Of a DNA stretch of 64,000 nt, positions 50,370 to 59,466 are shown one piece after another. The notes beneath the pieces are model-generated. The model saw nothing but the letters and a program-made list of their open reading frames with translations, was not told the DNA's origin and made no database searches. Made by a program: the position numbers and the translations under genes. The first letter of the stretch is position 1. Each line of letters opens with the position of its first letter. The stretch lies in NCBI GenBank assembly GCA_031550435.1, contig JAVBOO010000024.1, positions 1-64,000 of the forward strand, given 5' to 3'. Origin of the DNA: JAVBOO01 sp031550435. GTDB lineage: Bacteria > Bacillota > Clostridia > Lachnospirales > WRAX01.

Positions 50370-50987
50370 CTATTGCACTATATAGTCCCCGCTACTTTTT
50401 TGCATATTTTTCATAGATTTTAATACAGTTATTACAAACTCCAGTTCATTGTCGCCCAATTTATGAATGAGGGACATAACTGATTTGTGCTTGTTGTTTG
50501 ACGAAGCCGAACCTTTTTCGTGTATAGACTTAACGTCACCCGTACCTTGGCTAAACAACTCAGCAAAATCAATGCTGAACAAGTCGCAAATCTTAAGCAA
50601 AGTCTTAAGGCTCGGGCAACGCTCTCCCCTTTCGAGAAGACCGACATATGACGACGAAAGCTCAAGATAATCCGCCAAATTGTCAATTGAGAACTTTCTC
50701 AGTTTTCTGTTTGCGCGTATATTCCTTCCGATAAGCTTACATACATCGGCAAGATAAGCGTCGGGAACACCGTCGTGTTTAGCTTCTTCGGCAACGGCAA
50801 TTTGAATCTCAGGAACTGATTTTTTTCTTCCCCGCTTAGCCTTTTCAGGTTCCACAGCCGGTGCCGCAACCGGTTCTACAACCGGAGCAACCACAGCCGA
50901 TTTGGGTTTGCGTCCTCTTTTTTTAGGTTCCGGCTTAACTTCTTGAATCTTTTCCTCTACCGGTATTTGTTTTTTTCCTCTTGGCAT
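50370..50987 (-). CDS. XRE-family regulator with AT-hook-like N-terminus
   Basis: A 205-residue protein. The N-terminal 60 residues are low complexity and carry two AT-hook-like motifs, PKKRGRKPKS and AKRGRKKS, separated by a Val/Ala/Pro/Glu linker. Residues about 85-145 form an XRE helix-turn-helix: IRANRKLRKFSIDNLADYLE, then SSSYVGLLERGERCPSLKTL. A helical tail follows. It probably binds DNA by both parts (inference). AAGGAG precedes the ATG at 50987. Confidence 0.85.
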   Translation of the reverse strand: MPRGKKQIPVEEKIQEVKPEPKKRGRKPKSAVVAPVVEPVAAPAVEPEKAKRGRKKSVPEIQIAVAEEAKHDGVPDAYLADVCKLIGRNIRANRKLRKFSIDNLADYLELSSSYVGLLERGERCPSLKTLLKICDLFSIDFAELFSQGTGDVKSIHEKGSASSNNKHKSVMSLIHKLGDNELEFVITVLKSMKNMQKSSGDYIVQ

Positions 50988-51607
50988 GATATTCTCCTTT
51001 ATGTAATATTTGAGCGCCCGAATTTTTTTCTTTTTACAGGCATTTTAATACGATGCTGTGTTCTGATTCTGTGTTAATTATAGTGTACACAGAATATAAC
51101 GATTTGTTACAATATAGGCTGAAATCGTAGCCGAAACCAACTCCCATATATCTACATTATACCACATTATTCTTTGAATACAATTGTATTTTAAGTTTAA
51201 AATGCTAAAAATGCATAAATATTTTTTATAAATACTACAATTCCCGCAAATTAAAAAATTATGCATTTTCAGAAGTATTACTTCGGCACGAGTAACCGCG
51301 TAAGTATTTTATGCGGTATTTAACTTCCGCGGTAGTAACTGCAAAAAAAATAATTACAATAACGTAAAACACGCACTTTTCGAAGCAAGGTGCAAAAAAC
51401 TTAAATTTTTTCGACTTAACCGTCACTTATAAATAAGTGATGATTTAATCGAACGGTTGCGCCCGCAAGGGACAACCGCAAGCATCCCGATCCGCACAAA
51501 GGCAGTATGACGGCCGCTTAGGACGAGGATGCGCGGATTAAATCAGCCGAGTATCCGTCTAAGAGTGATTTAGTCAGCGGTTATATAGAGACGAAGGGAG
51601 CAGGTTT
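50988..51607. repeat. Intergenic region with B8 (51276-51338) and C3 (51441-51585)
   Basis: No gene is supported in this 620-base gap. 51010-51270 is AT-rich and probably contains the XRE promoter. B8 is a short family B copy with ends TATTACTTCGGCA and CCGCGGTAGTAA. C3 is the best uninterrupted family C copy, with GGTTGCGCCCGCAAGGG, GATGCGCGGATTAAATCAG and flanking ACTTATAAATAAGT. Confidence 0.75.
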
Positions 51608-52780
51608 ATGAAAGCGGTTCGAAACTTAAAGACAGTTACAGGCGGTGAAAAACCTGCCGGGAAAAGGATTGCGCAGACCGCGGTTTTCGGAATCGTCACA
51701 AATGCGGCTTTGTTTGTTTTAAAACTAATGATCGGGTTTATGTCCGGCTCGGTAGCGATTACGGCCGACTCCGTGAACAACCTTTCCGATTGCGGCTCGG
51801 GCGCGGTTATGCTTATAGGCCAAAAGCTTGCCGACAATCCGGCAGATGCTGAGCATCCTTTCGGACACGGCAGGATAGAGTACATTTCGGGGCTGGTTAT
51901 CGCTTTTTTAGTTTTGCTGCTCGGTTATGAGTTCGCTAAGCAGTCTTTTCTCAAAATCATCAACCCGGCCGCTTCGGAAGTGAGCGCGTTGGGCATAGTG
52001 CTGCTGACCTGCGCAGTTGCGGTAAAGGTATGGCAATGTTTTGTCTATCGAAAAACCGGCAAAGCGGTCAACTCGCCCGTACTGACAGCCGGCGCAGTCG
52101 ATTCGCGCAACGACGCGATAATAACGTCGTTCACGATATTGTCGGCTGTAGTCGCTCAAACTGCGGGTATTATAATCGACGGTTATGCCGGGATGGTAAT
52201 ATCAGCCTTTCTTCTGTACTCCGGAGTGCAGCTTGTTAAAGATACATTGCGGCCGATAATCGGAGCTCCCGCAGACTCAAGGCTTGCCGCCCGCATTGAA
52301 AAAACAGTCGAGCTGCACAGCGGCATACTCGCTACCCACGATTTGATAATCCACAACTACGGCCCGCGCAAGAGCTTTGCAACCATCCATATAGAAATCC
52401 CGGATACAGACAATTTGCAAAAAGCTCACACATTGGCGGACGCGATTGAAAAAAAAGTATATGAAGAAACGGGAGTAGTGCTGACAGTGCACACTGACCC
52501 CGTGAACCTGGCTGACGAGAGAATTCTGCGTATAGTCCCGGCAGTTGTCCGTGTGCTTGAAAGCTACCCGGGAAAAGATAGGCTATCCGCCCATGATTTT
52601 AGAATAATAGACGGCAATGAAAGCTCAAAATGTTTCTTTGATGTCGTTGTTCCCCACAAATATCCCAAAGAATCGCTGAAACTTTTAACAGGTGAAATTA
52701 AAAAAGCGGTAAACGAAATCGAACCCGAGGTTATCTGCTGTGTTAATATCGAAAACGGATATATCGGCTCAAAGGAGTAG
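51608..52780 (+). CDS. Cation diffusion facilitator (CDF) family transporter
   Basis: A 390-residue metal exporter with six membrane helices, a cytosolic C-terminal domain and the metal-site motifs ITADSVNNLSDCGSG, DAEHPFGHGRIEYISG and VDSRNDAIITS. The C-terminal domain contains a helix THDLIIHNYGPRKSFATIHI. It is longer than YiiP by about 90 residues. The metal (Zn, Mn or Fe) cannot be read from sequence. GGGAG precedes the ATG. Confidence 0.9.
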   Translation: MKAVRNLKTVTGGEKPAGKRIAQTAVFGIVTNAALFVLKLMIGFMSGSVAITADSVNNLSDCGSGAVMLIGQKLADNPADAEHPFGHGRIEYISGLVIAFLVLLLGYEFAKQSFLKIINPAASEVSALGIVLLTCAVAVKVWQCFVYRKTGKAVNSPVLTAGAVDSRNDAIITSFTILSAVVAQTAGIIIDGYAGMVISAFLLYSGVQLVKDTLRPIIGAPADSRLAARIEKTVELHSGILATHDLIIHNYGPRKSFATIHIEIPDTDNLQKAHTLADAIEKKVYEETGVVLTVHTDPVNLADERILRIVPAVVRVLESYPGKDRLSAHDFRIIDGNESSKCFFDVVVPHKYPKESLKLLTGEIKKAVNEIEPEVICCVNIENGYIGSKE

Positions 52781-52796
52781 CATGAGGAACTGCTAT

Positions 52797-52912
52797 TATT
52801 GAGGCGACAATTAAACCATTCGCTAAACTTGGCGCCTCAATCCCCCTTAGACCCGCGGACCGGTATAAGGAGATGATTAGACCGCATGGTTTAATCGGAA
52901 GATCAATAAGGA
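52797..52912. repeat. Family A repeat, full copy A7
   Basis: TTATTGAGGCGACAATTAAACC ... GGCGCCTCAA, CCCCCTTAGACCCGC, a GATTAGACCGCATGGTTTAATC stem and GATCAATAA end. Ends TTATTGA/TCAATAA are inverted. It lies 17 bases after the CDF stop codon. Confidence 0.9.
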
Positions 52913-53085
52913 AAGTTTGGCCGGGCGAACGAGCGATTGGGATTGTATTCCTTCCGTTAAAGTAATATAATATACTCCGGCAATAAAATACGGCAAACAC
53001 GGATAAGGCTCTCAAAGCGCACGTTTTTTCAACGCCACGAACTCCGGATGTTCCGGATAAACTATGATAACTCGGAGGTATTGTT

Positions 53086-53535
53086 ATGGGAAAAACCCTT
53101 GTTGTATACTACTCACAGACCGGCACTTGCAAAAAACTCGCGGAAGCCATTGCCGCAAAAAACGGCTGCGACATCGAGGAATTGTGCGCCGGAGGCAAAA
53201 AATCATCTTTTATTGCCAATATATTTAAAATGATCGCAAACAACCGAAACAACTTAGGCGAGCTTAAATTTAAGCCTTCCGGCTACGGCAAAGTAGTGAT
53301 TGTTACCCCTGTTTGGGGCGCTAACGTTCCCCCTGCCATAGGAGGATATATAACAAAGTTTGCGCACGACTTGGCCGGTTTCACACTTGTCACCGTTTTT
53401 AAAGGCTCGGGCGGAGAAGCAACGAAAAATTATATCGAGCAGACGCTGAAAGTAAAGGTTTCGGACGCGCATTACATCTTACAAAAAGACGTCTTGAGCG
53501 GAGAGGCTATGAAAAAGCTTAACTTGAATTTGTGA
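53086..53535 (+). CDS. Flavodoxin-like protein
   Basis: A 149-residue flavodoxin-fold protein. The FMN phosphate loop is VVYYSQTGTCKKLAEAI; the middle strand is VVIVTPVWGANVPPAIGGYI. The C-terminus has GSGGEATKNYI. The group commonly shuttles electrons or acts as an NAD(P)H:quinone-type reductase; partner unknown. GGAGGTATT precedes the ATG. The 305-base gap upstream contains repeat A7. Confidence 0.88.
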   Translation: MGKTLVVYYSQTGTCKKLAEAIAAKNGCDIEELCAGGKKSSFIANIFKMIANNRNNLGELKFKPSGYGKVVIVTPVWGANVPPAIGGYITKFAHDLAGFTLVTVFKGSGGEATKNYIEQTLKVKVSDAHYILQKDVLSGEAMKKLNLNL

Positions 53536-53559
53536 ATTGAATAAAGTTGAAAACAAACT

Positions 53560-53579
53560 GCGCCGAATCTGCTCGGCGC
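53560..53579 (+). terminator. Hairpin between flavodoxin and racemase genes
   Basis: GCGCCGA-atctgc-TCGGCGC followed by CTGTTTAT. The T-run is short, so it may be a weak terminator or an mRNA stem. Confidence 0.5.
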
Positions 53580-53604
53580 CTGTTTATAAACCACGGAGGA
53601 ATTT

Positions 53605-54669
53605 ATGAAGTACCCTGCTCTTGTAACAGACAAAGAAAAGCTTGAAACAAACGCACGCTGTTTGAAAGATTTATGCGACGCTTCCGGCGTTGAAATATGC
53701 GCAGTAACAAAATGCGTATGCGCGAATCCCGAAATTGTTGACATACTTTACTCTGCCGGTATCAGAAAGTTTGCGGATGCCAGAGTTCAGAATCTTAAAA
53801 AAATGGCTTACGTCGATGCGGAAAAATGGCTGCTCAGGATTTCGATGCCGAGTGAGGTTGAAGAAATAGTCAGATATGCGGATATCAGCCTGAACTCCGA
53901 ATTATCCACAATCAGCCTGCTTTCCGATGCGGCGCTCAGACTCGGCAAAAAGCACGGCGTTTTGCTCATGATAGATCTCGGCGACCTGCGTGAAGGAGTT
54001 CTGTGCGAAAACGCGGTCAATACTGCCGAAGAGATAATAAAACTAAAAGGCGTTGAACTCGCCGGAATCGGCACCAACTTAAACTGTTTCGGCGGAATCA
54101 TACCTACTGTCGAGAACTTGACAAGACTGTCTAATATCGCCGCCGAAATAGAAAAAAAATGCGGTATAACGCTTCGCATTGTTTCCGGAGGAAACTCCGG
54201 GTCTATACATATGATTACCGGAAAAATAATGCCGGAAAAAATCAATAACCTCAGGCTCGGAGAAGCGATTTTGTTCGGTTGGGAAACATCTTACCAACAA
54301 AATATTGAAGGGGCAAAACGTGATGTTTTCACGCTTGAAGCACAAATAATAGAACTGAAAGAAAAACCTTCGGTTCCGATTGGTGAGTTTGGGCTAAATG
54401 CTTTCGGAGAAAAGCCGATATTTGTAGAAAGGGGACAAATGCTCCGTGCGATTGTTGCCTGCGGAAGGCAGGACGTGTCATACGAGCAGCTGAAACCTTT
54501 TGACGAAAAAATCGAGATCCTCGGATCCTCAAGCGACCACATGATTTTGGACGTGACGCATTCCGCAACAAAATACCGCGTCGGCGATATAGTTAAATTC
54601 AGACCGAGCTATGGAGCGCTGCTGTCGCTCTCGACTTCCGAATATGTATACAAGGAAATTATGCGGTAA
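53605..54669 (+). CDS. Alanine/ornithine racemase family PLP enzyme
   Basis: A 354-residue fold-type III PLP enzyme. The lysine is in ICAVTKCVCANPEIV and the phosphate/metal part in SGGNSGSIHMI, with the C-terminal ILGSSSDHMILDVT. It is close in length and motifs to clostridial ornithine racemase (Orr), which feeds D-ornithine into the oxidative ornithine pathway; no other ornithine-degrading genes are in the window, so the substrate is open. CGGAGG before the ATG. It follows the flavodoxin gene by 69 bases. Confidence 0.86.
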   Translation: MKYPALVTDKEKLETNARCLKDLCDASGVEICAVTKCVCANPEIVDILYSAGIRKFADARVQNLKKMAYVDAEKWLLRISMPSEVEEIVRYADISLNSELSTISLLSDAALRLGKKHGVLLMIDLGDLREGVLCENAVNTAEEIIKLKGVELAGIGTNLNCFGGIIPTVENLTRLSNIAAEIEKKCGITLRIVSGGNSGSIHMITGKIMPEKINNLRLGEAILFGWETSYQQNIEGAKRDVFTLEAQIIELKEKPSVPIGEFGLNAFGEKPIFVERGQMLRAIVACGRQDVSYEQLKPFDEKIEILGSSSDHMILDVTHSATKYRVGDIVKFRPSYGALLSLSTSEYVYKEIMR

Positions 54670-54764
54670 TTGCAGCATAATAAACATGTTTGTTGCCAAC
54701 AGCGGTAATATTGATTTCAGGTACCGGAATAGCGGGGGAAAAAGACTTTTTGTACGGAGACATT

Positions 54765-56225
54765 ATGAGCAAAATAAAGCCGAGTACGGACTTTTTATTA
54801 TCTCTCGCACTATCCGCAATATGCTGCGCGGCAGTATATTTTTCTTTAAAGCACGCGGGCATTGCGGTGCTTGCAGGTGGCGCGGGCAGCCCTACACTGT
54901 TTTCGGTTATACTCAACGGCATAACCGCTTTAATGATCTTGATAAGCCTGATTCTTGTTCTTCTTTATTTTTGGGAGGAAAACGAGACAGGCTTTGTCGG
55001 CTTATTGTTCACGCTGTCGTTTATGGTCTATTTCTTCTGGAACACATATGCGAAGACCGCTCCCGTCAGCGACTACAAAGTATTAATAGACGGCGCAAAC
55101 TCAATTTTAGACGGCGATTTTCTGCGTCTCTCATCCGATAAGTCAAACTATTTTTACTTTTATAATACTCAGATCCCTTATACTGCGTTTTTATCACTTA
55201 TGTCGCTTTGTACAGGCAGAAGCCTTGAGGGACTTAAGTTTATCGAGTGCCTTATACAGGCAGTAACCGTTGTCGCTGTGTATTTAACCGCAAAGAAGAT
55301 ATCCGACGCAAAAACCGGAATCATCGCCTCTTCGGTATACATGTGGCTGACATTTAACATCTTGGGCAGTTCTGTCATAAACAATCAGCACATTGCCGTG
55401 CTTCTGTGTTTGGCCGGTATGCTGTATTTCTTCGGAAAAGATATCAAGAGCCACCTAATCAGCGGAATGTTTTTTGCTTTGGCTGTTCTAATGCGGCAAA
55501 GCTCGATTATTATCGTTATATCCGCTGTTTGCTATGAGTTCTACACTTATTTGTTCGGAAAGGTTGACATCGTAAAGTCCATCAACACGCTTAAGAGGCT
55601 TTCTTTAGTCGGAGTCTCCTGCATTATTACCTTTTCGATAGTGACAACGACTCTCGTAACATTGGGAATTGCGCCGGACAACCCCGGCAAAGCGCATTTG
55701 CCCTATTTTAAGCTTTTACTCGGAACAGCCGGCGGCAGTCTTTACGGCAACAAAACAATAGACGCGAAACGGACGCAGGTCTATCTGGATCTGCAAGACA
55801 TCAATTATAACTACGAAAAGTACAACGCAGAATCTTTAGAAGCAATAAAAAAAGCTTTTCTTGACACCGATACACTTATTCCGAGGGTGAAAAACAACAT
55901 TAAAAGATTTTTGGGAGCCTGGGATAACCAGTTTGAATACTCTGTAACCGAGGCGACCGAAGTCGTTTCAAAACTTGTCTATACCGGAGTTTTTCAGTAT
56001 AACTTTATCTTGGTTTTGTCGGCAGCGGCAGTTTTTATAAGAAAAAAGCCGGAAAAGTTCTATCTCCCGATAATAGCTTTTCTGGGCTATGCAGTAATAC
56101 ATGCTTTTATAGAAGTTCAAGCAAGGTATAGGTTTGAAATATATGCCATACTCGCTATTTGTTCGGCCGTGACGGTGAGCGGCTTTCTGAAAAAGCAGCT
56201 GTTTGTGAACCGTGAAGAACAGTGA
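54765..56225 (+). CDS. Polytopic membrane protein, glycosyltransferase GT-C-like
   Basis: A 486-residue membrane protein with about 11 helices and an N-terminal extracytoplasmic loop holding SDYKVLIDGANSILDGDF, like the acidic loop of GT39/PMT-type enzymes. A further conserved piece is SYLPYFKLLLG-like after helix 7 (seen as HLPYFKLLLGTAGG). A role in transferring sugars from polyprenyl phosphate is plausible but not proven. The start is the ATG at 54765 with ACGGAGA upstream; the longer frame overlaps the racemase tail region. Confidence 0.75.
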   Translation: MSKIKPSTDFLLSLALSAICCAAVYFSLKHAGIAVLAGGAGSPTLFSVILNGITALMILISLILVLLYFWEENETGFVGLLFTLSFMVYFFWNTYAKTAPVSDYKVLIDGANSILDGDFLRLSSDKSNYFYFYNTQIPYTAFLSLMSLCTGRSLEGLKFIECLIQAVTVVAVYLTAKKISDAKTGIIASSVYMWLTFNILGSSVINNQHIAVLLCLAGMLYFFGKDIKSHLISGMFFALAVLMRQSSIIIVISAVCYEFYTYLFGKVDIVKSINTLKRLSLVGVSCIITFSIVTTTLVTLGIAPDNPGKAHLPYFKLLLGTAGGSLYGNKTIDAKRTQVYLDLQDINYNYEKYNAESLEAIKKAFLDTDTLIPRVKNNIKRFLGAWDNQFEYSVTEATEVVSKLVYTGVFQYNFILVLSAAAVFIRKKPEKFYLPIIAFLGYAVIHAFIEVQARYRFEIYAILAICSAVTVSGFLKKQLFVNREEQ

Positions 56226-56236
56226 CGAATACAGGC

Positions 56237-58102
56237 TTAAAACAACGCCGTCAGCCTAAACAGCGCTGAAACCGCACAGCAAAGAGCAATACCTATTGAT
56301 GTCGGCAGTATGAACGCAAGAATTGTCAGCTTTAGCGACGACAATTCTTTTTTTATTGTCAGTACGGTTGTAGCGCACGGAAAATGAAAAAGAAAAAACA
56401 GCATCGTACATACGGCGGTTACAGCCGTCCAACCGTTTGCCGTGAACACCGAATATATATCTTGAGCCGTTCCCGAATTACCTATGGCAGAAAACCCCGG
56501 ATAACACGTAAGCATTATTGGCACGACAATCTCGTTTGCGGGCCAACCCAGGATAAACGCGGCAATTATTACCCCGTCCATTCCCAGAAATCTCCCCGCC
56601 GGGTCGAGCGCAGATGACATGGCCGAGAGTGCCGATACCCCATTTACATCGGTGTTTTGCAGCAGCCAAAGAACAAGTCCTCCGGGAGCGGCGACGATGA
56701 CTGCCCTGCCGAGTATCTTAAGTGTATTGTCTTTAAGACTCAACAGTACCGTCTTGAGAAACTGCGGCCTTCTGTACGGCGGAAGTTCGAGCACAAACGC
56801 GGACGAACGCTTGCCGCCGAACAAAACCGACAAAAGCTTTGTCGCCACAAAAGTAACGCCTATAGCCGCCAATACAAACAGGAAAACAACTAAAGCGGAT
56901 AAAAAGCTGTTTTTTTCGCCGGAACCTAGTATGAAGCCGGACAGCAAAATCAAAGACGGATATTTCCCGTTGCACGGAACCAAAGAGTTCGTCAACACCG
57001 ATATTTTCCGGTCGTTGCCTCCCCCCATGATCCGGCAAGACGTCACCCCGCACGCCGAGCAGCCAAAACCCATGCACATTGTAAGCGCGTTTTTACCGTT
57101 CGTTCCGGCGCTGTTAAACAATCCGTCGGTATTAAACGCTATCCTCGGCAAAAGCCCGCTGTCTTCGAGCAAGTTAAACAACGGGGAAAATATCGCCATC
57201 GGAGGCAGCATTACCGATACAACGTTACCCGATGTTCTGAACATCCCATAAATCACGGCTGATTTCAACGTTTCGTTTATATTCACCGCTTCAAAAAGTG
57301 ATACGAGAGCAGCCTCGATCTCAGAAAACATACTCCGCAACAGTTCGGACGGATAATTAGCTCCCACTATCGTCAGCCAAAACACCGCAAAAATCATCAG
57401 CAGCATAAGCGGAACCCCGTATTTTTTTGTCAGTACGATGTTGTCGATTTTCCTGTCGCGCTTGAAGCAGTCCTCGGATTTGCAACTGACCGTTTCCTCC
57501 GCGATAGTTCTTGCAAGAGTGGCATTATCAGGCTCGCCTTCAAAACGGCATTTCGAAAACGAGCAGACTCTAAGCTTACGCGATAACGCCGCTTGCCCCG
57601 CAATTTCCGCTTTAAGCTCTCTTATGCCGGCTTTCGACCTGGCGCTAGTCGGGACTACCGGCGCTTGCAGCAGCCCTGCAAGCTTTTTGTGGTCGATATC
57701 GATATTTCTTTTTTTCGCTTCATCGGAAAGGTTAAGGCAGACCACAGCGTTTGAGCACAGCTCAAGCTCGCTTATGCACAGCAAAAGAGCACGTTCGAGA
57801 CAGGTCGCGTCCGCAACGATAACCAAAACATCGTATGAAGAGTTTTTCAGTAAATCTACCGCTTCCTGCTCATCTTTCGAAAAAGCTTCGAGTGAGTAAA
57901 TACCGGGTATATCTATTATTTCATAGTTATCGCCTTCAAAAGAATAAAATGCCGAAGCGTTTTCAACCGTTTTCCCGGCCCAGTTCCCCGTATGCCTGTT
58001 AAGCCCCGTCATTGCGTTAAAAACTGTGCTTTTGCCCGAGTTAGGGTTTCCGGACAGCACAACTCTGAATGATTGCGGTACCTTTCCCTTTTCCGGTATC
58101 AT
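56237..58102 (-). CDS. feoB: Ferrous iron transporter B
   Basis: A 621-residue Fe(II) importer. The N-terminal G domain has G1 GNPNSGKSTVFNAMTG and G3 DIPGIYSL, followed by a helical region and a core with two Gate domains (CMGFGCSACGVTSCRIMG and the second, WPANEIVVPIMLTCY). It is shorter than E. coli FeoB but normal for Firmicutes. Its ATG overlaps the stop of feoA (ATGA at 58099-58102). Confidence 0.95.
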   Translation of the reverse strand: MIPEKGKVPQSFRVVLSGNPNSGKSTVFNAMTGLNRHTGNWAGKTVENASAFYSFEGDNYEIIDIPGIYSLEAFSKDEQEAVDLLKNSSYDVLVIVADATCLERALLLCISELELCSNAVVCLNLSDEAKKRNIDIDHKKLAGLLQAPVVPTSARSKAGIRELKAEIAGQAALSRKLRVCSFSKCRFEGEPDNATLARTIAEETVSCKSEDCFKRDRKIDNIVLTKKYGVPLMLLMIFAVFWLTIVGANYPSELLRSMFSEIEAALVSLFEAVNINETLKSAVIYGMFRTSGNVVSVMLPPMAIFSPLFNLLEDSGLLPRIAFNTDGLFNSAGTNGKNALTMCMGFGCSACGVTSCRIMGGGNDRKISVLTNSLVPCNGKYPSLILLSGFILGSGEKNSFLSALVVFLFVLAAIGVTFVATKLLSVLFGGKRSSAFVLELPPYRRPQFLKTVLLSLKDNTLKILGRAVIVAAPGGLVLWLLQNTDVNGVSALSAMSSALDPAGRFLGMDGVIIAAFILGWPANEIVVPIMLTCYPGFSAIGNSGTAQDIYSVFTANGWTAVTAVCTMLFFLFHFPCATTVLTIKKELSSLKLTILAFILPTSIGIALCCAVSALFRLTALF

Positions 58103-58338
58103 AGCTCCCCTTCTTTAATGACATATATATTTCCCGCATCATCATTTCTAAGCGCAATAACCGTATTTAACACCCTAAATGCCGCAAGTCCCTTGCGCCT
58201 ATATGGCATACCCGTTATCACTGTCTCCCTGTTAAACCCGAGATTGCTTAACCTGGCGGTATAGATTTCGTCTCCGTCAATATATTTGAGTATCCCTTTT
58301 TCTTCAGGTCCGAGTTCCGAAAGATTGACAAAAAGCAT
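58099..58338 (-). CDS. feoA: Ferrous iron transport protein A
   Basis: A 79-residue SH3-like FeoA protein that supports FeoB. Sequence RLSNLGFNRETVITGMPYRR and LRNDDAGNIYVIKEGEL are typical. GGAGGACA precedes the ATG at 58338. Directly upstream of feoB, with stop/start overlap. Confidence 0.93.
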   Translation of the reverse strand: MLFVNLSELGPEEKGILKYIDGDEIYTARLSNLGFNRETVITGMPYRRKGLAAFRVLNTVIALRNDDAGNIYVIKEGEL

Positions 58339-58451
58339 TTAGTGTCCTCCCAAAACGCAATCGCGTTATCGCCGCTCTCTTATGCTTATTATATAAACAC
58401 TTAGTCTTTCGGGTGAATTGTCCATAAATCGCGCAAAAACTAATACTGCGG

Positions 58452-58530
58452 CGTATCTAAACGCGTATGCTCGGCACGAGTAACCGCGTAAGTACTTTAT
58501 GCGGTATTTAACTTCCGCGGTAATATTATT
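58452..58530. repeat. Family B repeat, copy B7
   Basis: CTCGGCACGAGTAACCGCG, GTACTTTATGCGG and TATTTAACTTCCGCGGTAAT. It lies in the 426-base gap between the divergent feoA and rubrerythrin genes; no gene is supported in that gap. Confidence 0.8.
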
Positions 58531-58677
58531 CGATCCAAGCTGCCGGTTGCCTAAGCAATAGCGAAAAATGACGAAAACAGGCGGAACAAACTTGCCCGTT
58601 TTTAGCTTAAACTCTATAAACACCGAATTTTTTTGGAGAAATTCCATAAAATATATGCGATAATTTTTTTATAAGTA

Positions 58678-58706
58678 TTGACTTAGCGCTCAGATTAGTC
58701 TATACT
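58678..58706 (+). promoter_or_regulatory. Sigma-A promoter of rubrerythrin
   Basis: TTGACT (58678-58683) and TATACT (58701-58706) with a 17-base spacer. The expected transcription start lies at the left edge of the Fur box. Confidence 0.82.
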
Positions 58707-58715
58707 GTAGCTAAT

Positions 58716-58730
58716 TGATAATTATTATCA
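58716..58730. promoter_or_regulatory. Fur-type box, perfect 7-1-7 inverted repeat
   Basis: TGATAATTATTATCA exactly matches the 7-1-7 Fur consensus TGATAATNATTATCA known from Bacillus. The flanking bases extend the symmetry (TTGATAAT/ATTATCAA). It overlaps the transcription start of the rubrerythrin gene, fitting repression by a Fur-family protein. Confidence 0.85.
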
Positions 58731-58764
58731 ACTGATATCAAATATTAGTTAGGAGGAATAAACA

Positions 58765-59301
58765 GTGGAATTAAAAGGCAGCAAAACCGAGGCTAATCTT
58801 ATGGCGGCATTCGCCGGCGAGTCACAAGCTAGAAACAAGTATACGTATTACGCATCACAAGCAAGAAAAGACGGGTACGAGCAGATCGCTTCTTTATTTG
58901 AAGAAACGGCGAACAACGAGAAAGAGCACGCTAAAATTTGGTTTAAACTTCTGCACGACGGGATACCTTCAACAAGTCTGAATCTTTTGGATGCAGCTTC
59001 CGGAGAGCACTACGAATGGACCGAAATGTACGAAGAATTTGCAAAAGTCGCCAAAGAAGAAGGCTTTGATAAAATCGCTTATCTTTTCACGGCTGTAGGC
59101 AAAATCGAAAAAGAGCACGAAGAAAGATACCTTAAACTCAAAGGTCAGGTTGACGACGACCTTGTTTTCACAGGCGGAGAAACAACTGTTTGGATCTGCC
59201 GCAACTGCGGACACGTTCACGTAGGCAAAAAGGCGCCGGAAAAATGCCCTGTTTGCGATCACGAGAAATCGTTCTTTGAAAGAAAAGCTTCAAACTACTA
59301 A
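58765..59301 (+). CDS. Rubrerythrin
   Basis: A 178-residue rubrerythrin, an NAD(P)H-peroxidase of anaerobes. The di-iron ferritin-like domain has FAGESQARNKYTYYA, EETANNEKEHAKIW and GKIEKEHEERYLKL. The C-terminal rubredoxin-like domain is WICRNCGHVHVGKKAPEKC and CPVCDHEKSF. Complete. GGAGG before the GTG start at 58765. A Fur box and a clear promoter lie upstream, and a strong terminator follows. Confidence 0.96.
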   Translation: MELKGSKTEANLMAAFAGESQARNKYTYYASQARKDGYEQIASLFEETANNEKEHAKIWFKLLHDGIPSTSLNLLDAASGEHYEWTEMYEEFAKVAKEEGFDKIAYLFTAVGKIEKEHEERYLKLKGQVDDDLVFTGGETTVWICRNCGHVHVGKKAPEKCPVCDHEKSFFERKASNY

Positions 59302-59325
59302 AATCCCTTAAAACCATTTTACTGC

Positions 59326-59365
59326 GCGACTGAAAACAGAGCCTCCGTTTTCAGTCGCTTTTTTT
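59326..59365 (+). terminator. Terminator of rubrerythrin
   Basis: GCGACTGAAAAC (59326-59337) pairs with GTTTTCAGTCGC (59347-59358), followed by seven T. Confidence 0.92.
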
Positions 59366-59466
59366 CCGACACGAACTGTAAGCGTCTAGCAAAACTGTCC
59401 GGACGAAAAAGAATGATGGTAAGTAAACTTGGACTGAGTATATTTGCATTTATTTGAGAGGTAGTT

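Noticed and set aside
51078..51266. 62-codon minus-strand frame in the AT-rich gap before the XRE gene
   Set aside because: AT-rich, unlike coding sequence, no RBS and no similarity; it lies where the promoter is expected.
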